Of a stretch of 64,000 nucleotides of DNA, positions 60,772-64,000 are shown piece after piece. The notes under the pieces were generated by a model. That model was not told the DNA's origin. It was given only the letters and a program-made list of their open reading frames with translations, and searched no databases. The first letter of the stretch is position 1. Each line of letters starts with the position of its first letter. Source of the DNA: a virus. The position numbers and the translations under genes were made by a program. The stretch covers positions 1-64,000 of the IMG/VR virus record IMGVR_UViG_3300044734_000006; one strand, written 5' to 3'.

Positions 60772-61167
60772 CTACGTCTGCCTACTCCGTCGTCGAGCCT
60801 TGGCGCGGCAGATGCGGCACTGCCGGGCGCCTCGTGGGTCCACGTAGGTGGTCGCCTCGTTGAAGGGATGGCCATGGACGCACTGGGTCCTCTGGGAGTT
60901 CCAAGGTCGCTCCGGCGCCCGACGGGCGTTTTCCACCGCGGAGCACACGTCGAGGTGCTCTGGTCGGCAGCAGAGGGTGGTCCTGCAGAGGTGGTCCACG
61001 GTCATTCCTTCGGGGATCTGGCCGCGGAACAGTTCGTAGGCCAGACGGTGGATGTACATCCTTTTTCCGCCGTCGGTGATCACGCCGTAGACGTTCCGCC
61101 TTCCCTTCCTCACGTCCACGCTTCCGGTCCAACCCCAGCAGTCGTCTCCGATCACCAAGCTGATCAC
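60772..61167 (-). CDS. HNH homing-type endonuclease (131 aa, start uncertain)
   Basis: 'DCWGWTGSVDVRKGRRNVYG', 'KRMYIHRLAYELFRGQIPEG' and 'MTVDHLCRTTLCCRPEHLDV' with CSAVENARR are the HNH_3 pattern typical of free-standing phage homing nucleases; the end 'CVHGHPFNEATTYVDPRG' with CRICRAKARRR is a DNA-binding zinc tail. The frame extends to 61260 past the start of the plus-strand protease gene; GTG at 61167 is a guess. Confidence 0.85.
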   Translation of the reverse strand: MISLVIGDDCWGWTGSVDVRKGRRNVYGVITDGGKRMYIHRLAYELFRGQIPEGMTVDHLCRTTLCCRPEHLDVCSAVENARRAPERPWNSQRTQCVHGHPFNEATTYVDPRGARQCRICRAKARRRSRQT

Positions 61168-61219
61168 GAACCGTTCTATGAGTGGACGCCTTTGGCCAGC
61201 ATCAACGCGGCGCGGACTT

Positions 61220-62914
61220 ATGGCTGGTAACACCGTGGACGACAAGGCTATCTCCCACACTCACGTGAAGGCCGGTGGTGGCAAGTATGACCACTCCCAC
61301 GCAATCACGGGCACGAAGGCACACGGTCACGCCGTAGACGCGAAGGACAACGGCTCCACGACCGAACTCCTGCCCACCGTGGCGGCGATGAGCGAGACCT
61401 CGCCCGGGGTGATGGCGCTGCGGTTCCCCCAGCAGGCCAAGCTCTCCGAAGGCGCGCCGATTGACTACATGTGCACGGGGGAATGGACGTTCCCGGCGCT
61501 GAACGGCGGACGGCCGATCTCGGTGACACGCGACGACCTCGCCGACGTGAAGCGGCTGTGGGATGAGAACGCTTACGGCCAGCGCCTACCGATCATCGAT
61601 GAGACCCACGACAAGGACCGAGCCGTGGGCTGGATGAAGTCGCTGGACTGGCACCCGACCGATCCTGACCGTCTCGTGGCAGTCCCGGAGTGGAACGAAG
61701 GCACGAACAGGCTGGTCGCGGACGGCAGTTACGGCTACACGTCCCCCGTCCTGCTACTGAACTGGCGCGACCCGGTGTCCGGCACGGTGTACCCCGTCGT
61801 CCCCGGCGGGCTCGGACTGGATCCGAACGACCCCGAGGGCGACACCAGCGGACTAGCGCTGACGAACCACCCGAAGATCAAGAAGCTGTCCGCCAAGTTC
61901 GCAGCCTCCGAGAGCGGTGACACGCAGGCTGCACTGATCGCCTTTGGCGAGGCAGGCACGGTGTTCAGCGGCGTTGCGGCAGACACCGCCCGCGCACTGC
62001 TGGCCGAAGGTGATGGCGCGCCGATCGACTTCGCTTCGGCCGACGCCTCCGCGGACATGACCGATCTGCCGCCGTGCAGTTGGGCGCCGCCCTATGCCGA
62101 GTACAACCGCTGTCCGGGATACACGCGGGTGCTCGCAGATGGTGACGGCGACGCTCCCGGCGACATGCCCGGATGCTGCCGACTGGCGGCGCAGTGCAAT
62201 GGCTACTCCCCGGTCCCGACGGGGACTGTTCCACCGTATCAGCGCTCCTACTACAGCGAGGGACACAGCATGGCCGACAACCCGGCCCAGCCGGCCGGAG
62301 TGCCGGCCGCCAATCCGTCTCCGGTACCCAACGCGCCGCAGACCGCCCCGCCCGCGGCCCCGCAGCCGCCTCCTGCACCACCGCCCCCTGCTCCGACACA
62401 GTCCGCCCAGCACTCCGCGGACATGGGGGAGATGCAGCGCATGCTCGCCGCAGAGACCCACCAGCGCGAGACGATGCAGACCGAGGTCGCACGGCTCGGC
62501 GAGGAGCTGAGGCGCCGCGATGAGGACGACAAGATCCGCGGCGTCGTGGTCCGGCTGTCCGAGCTCGCGAAGCGCTTTCCCCCAGCGGTGCTCGACAGCC
62601 TCGCCGGAGCCGCAAAGAACGGTGTTCGCGACCGCACCCGCCTGCTCAGGCTGAGCGAGCATCCGGTGGGGATCGAGGCGCTCGAGGCCATCCCCCAGGT
62701 GAAGGGTGGTGCGGTGTCGCTGAGCGAGATCGGCACTGGCGCAGAGGCCGACCCCGAGACCTCCTACTCGCGGCTGCGGAAGTTCGCCGAGGAGTTGCGG
62801 ACGGCTGACCCGAGGCTCACCCGCGAGCAGGCGATGCTCAAGGCGAGCGAGGACCACCCTGACCTCGTCGCTGCGTACCGCGCCGAGAAGTATGTGCCCG
62901 GCGCGGCTGGCTGA
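61220..62914 (+). CDS. Mu I-like prohead protease and scaffold (564 aa)
   Basis: ATG at 61220. N-terminal 40 residues are His/Gly/Lys-rich ('ISHTHVKAGGGKYDHSHAIT'). Residues about 60-230 match Mu protein I/prohead protease: 'QRLPIIDETHDKDRAVGWMK', 'RLVAVPEWNEGTNRLVADGS' with YGYTSPVLLLN. After a Pro/Ala linker a coiled coil ('EMQRMLAAETHQRETMQTEV') provides the scaffold. It should cleave itself and trim the capsid shell. Confidence 0.82.
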   Translation: MAGNTVDDKAISHTHVKAGGGKYDHSHAITGTKAHGHAVDAKDNGSTTELLPTVAAMSETSPGVMALRFPQQAKLSEGAPIDYMCTGEWTFPALNGGRPISVTRDDLADVKRLWDENAYGQRLPIIDETHDKDRAVGWMKSLDWHPTDPDRLVAVPEWNEGTNRLVADGSYGYTSPVLLLNWRDPVSGTVYPVVPGGLGLDPNDPEGDTSGLALTNHPKIKKLSAKFAASESGDTQAALIAFGEAGTVFSGVAADTARALLAEGDGAPIDFASADASADMTDLPPCSWAPPYAEYNRCPGYTRVLADGDGDAPGDMPGCCRLAAQCNGYSPVPTGTVPPYQRSYYSEGHSMADNPAQPAGVPAANPSPVPNAPQTAPPAAPQPPPAPPPPAPTQSAQHSADMGEMQRMLAAETHQRETMQTEVARLGEELRRRDEDDKIRGVVVRLSELAKRFPPAVLDSLAGAAKNGVRDRTRLLRLSEHPVGIEALEAIPQVKGGAVSLSEIGTGAEADPETSYSRLRKFAEELRTADPRLTREQAMLKASEDHPDLVAAYRAEKYVPGAAG

Positions 62915-62925
62915 GGAGATAGGAC

Positions 62926-63294
62926 GTGGCGTACGATTTGCAAGGCGCAGGGGGGATCATGTCCCTCCTCGCCCTCGCGGACATGACCGGGTCGCAGTAC
63001 CTCGCCGTTGCGGGCGACGTGGCATCGGGAGCCGTGGTGGTGAACACCTCCGCAGGCAGCCGCTCGCTCGGCGTGTTGCAGAACAACCCCCGCCTCGGAC
63101 AGCCGTGTGCGATCTGGAGGGGGTCGAGCATCACGAAGTGGGTCGCGGGAGCCACCATCGCACAGTTCGCTGTGGTGACGACCGACACCGCAGGAAAGGC
63201 CAAGACTGCCACTGGCGGTGACATCGTCCATGGGGTAGCGCTGGAAGCAGGCGTCACAGGCGCGCTCGTGACCGTGGCGCTGGGAGGCATCTGA
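62926..63294 (+). CDS. Capsid decoration protein-like (122 aa)
   Basis: GTG after GAGGAG. 'DMTGSQYLAVAGDVASGAVV' and 'VAGATIAQFAVVTTDTAGKA' then 'VHGVALEAGVTGALVTVALG' fit DUF2190/head-decoration proteins. Placed between protease and capsid genes as in Mu-like phages. Confidence 0.72.
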   Translation: MAYDLQGAGGIMSLLALADMTGSQYLAVAGDVASGAVVVNTSAGSRSLGVLQNNPRLGQPCAIWRGSSITKWVAGATIAQFAVVTTDTAGKAKTATGGDIVHGVALEAGVTGALVTVALGGI

Positions 63295-63295
63295 C

Positions 63296-64000
63296 ATGCA
63301 GCCAACCCCGAACAGCGTCTACGTCGATCCGCTGCTAAGCGATATGGCCGTCGCGTTCATGCAGGACGCGACATCATTCATCAGCGATCAGGTCTTCCCG
63401 ACCGTCCCGGTCCAGTACCAGACTGGCAAGTACGACTACTACGACCGCGGCGCGTGGTACAGCATCCGTGCCAAGCCGCGCGCTCCCGGAGAGGAATCGG
63501 CGGGTGGTGGGTACACCCTGCAGCAGAAGACCTACGCGGTCATCCCCTACGCGGTGCACTCCGACCTCGACGCGCAGACCGCAGCGAACGCCATGCCGCC
63601 CGAGGACCCGCGACGGAACAAGACCCGCTGGTGCACCATGCAGTTGCTCCTGCTCAAGGAGAAGCTCTGGGCCGACGGGTTTTTCAAGGCGGGCGTGTGG
63701 ACCACTGACATGACCGGCGTCACCGGAACGTCGCCTACCTCCGTGCAGTTCACGCAGTGGAGCAACCACACGTCCAGCACTCCGATTGAGGACGTCGAGG
63801 CCCAGGTCACGGCCATGGAGCAACTGACCGGCTTCTCGCCCAACACCTTGGTCATCGGGCGGTCGACGTGGGCGGGGCTGAAGAACCACCCGCAGCTCGT
63901 CGATAGGATCAAGTACACGCAGCGCGGCATCATGACCGAGGATCTGCTCGCCGCGGTCCTGGGGCTGGACAAGGTGCTCGTCAGCAGGGCGACCATCGAC
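63296..64000 (+). CDS. Major capsid protein, HK97 fold (partial, cut by window end)
   Basis: 235 residues without stop. 'AFMQDATSFISDQVFPTVPV' and 'YDYYDRGAWYSIRAKPRAPG', 'KTYAVIPYAVHSDLDAQTAA', 'LLLLKEKLWADGFFKAGVWT' and 'SPNTLVIGRSTWAGLKNHPQ' with LVDRIKYT match capsid proteins of Mu-like siphophages and myophages. Confidence 0.9.
   Translation, partial: MQPTPNSVYVDPLLSDMAVAFMQDATSFISDQVFPTVPVQYQTGKYDYYDRGAWYSIRAKPRAPGEESAGGGYTLQQKTYAVIPYAVHSDLDAQTAANAMPPEDPRRNKTRWCTMQLLLLKEKLWADGFFKAGVWTTDMTGVTGTSPTSVQFTQWSNHTSSTPIEDVEAQVTAMEQLTGFSPNTLVIGRSTWAGLKNHPQLVDRIKYTQRGIMTEDLLAAVLGLDKVLVSRATID

Noticed and set aside
1-64000. tRNA genes or CRISPR arrays
   Set aside because: No cloverleaf with a matching T-arm (GTTCRA) was found, and no regularly spaced repeats of 25-40 bp other than the 22-bp iterons.

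Overview
The window reads as part of the genome (or prophage) of a temperate tailed bacteriophage of a high-GC Gram-positive host, most likely an actinobacterium. The evidence is the GC-rich sequence, dense packing with ATGA/GTGA stop-start overlaps, frequent GTG starts, many leaderless promoters of the form TANNNT + 6-7 nt + ATG/GTG, a lipobox protein, and Mu-like head genes (DUF935-type portal, Mu I-like protease/scaffold, HK97-type capsid protein). No rRNA, tRNA or CRISPR array was seen. The host phylum is an inference.

Layout. 1-0.8 kb: a tyrosine integrase (cut by the window edge) on the minus strand behind a TTGACA/TATTCT promoter. 1.1-8.8 kb (plus): early and replication genes, with an NrdR-type zinc ribbon, a replication initiator whose gene contains a lambda-O-style iteron origin, a DnaB helicase, a DUF5131 protein, small zinc-binding proteins, a SPOUT RNA methyltransferase broken by a perfect inverted repeat, and an HTH/coiled-coil protein. 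8.8-20.5 kb (minus): a co-directional block with a VRR-NUC nuclease, a lipoprotein, a VirD4/TraG-like coupling ATPase, an RNA ligase, a trypsin-like protease, a 1415-residue protein with a degenerate intein, a run of membrane microproteins and a DUF3307-like membrane protein. This is the most unusual part of the window.

20.5-28.4 kb: an HNH protein with a duplicated domain (plus), then about 25 small minus-strand genes including an MT-A70 methyltransferase, a DUF4236 protein and a ribosomal bL12 C-terminal-like domain. Two of these operons start at an identical 36-bp promoter/operator. 28.5-30.6 kb (plus): small zinc proteins and a DUF262 protein, followed by a probable small RNA. 30.7-36.8 kb: two large minus-strand FtsK/HerA-type motor ATPases, one carrying an HNH domain at its N-terminus, separated by a plus-strand cassette of small zinc proteins.

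37.1-53.1 kb (plus): a ParB-like protein, terminase small subunit, a terminase large subunit split into ATPase and nuclease genes, portal, minor head protein, an Ig-like protein, a membrane protein, and a sugar cassette (two glycosyltransferases, a methyltransferase, an SDR epimerase). 53.1-60.6 kb: mostly minus-strand small accessory genes (anti-sigma-like zinc protein, winged-helix protein, many unknowns, a secreted Pro/Ser-rich protein), with a plus-strand HNH pair inside. 60.8-64 kb: an HNH gene (minus), then protease/scaffold, decoration protein and major capsid protein (cut by the window end).

The parts form a coherent phage: integration, theta-type replication from the in-gene origin, packaging and capsid assembly. 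Added to this are many homing-type elements (five HNH/NUMOD-like genes and an intein remnant), a set of near-identical leaderless promoters that probably allow coordinated early or lysogenic expression, and dispersed palindromes resembling repressor operators or stoperators. Functions are given from motifs read by eye; no database search was possible.
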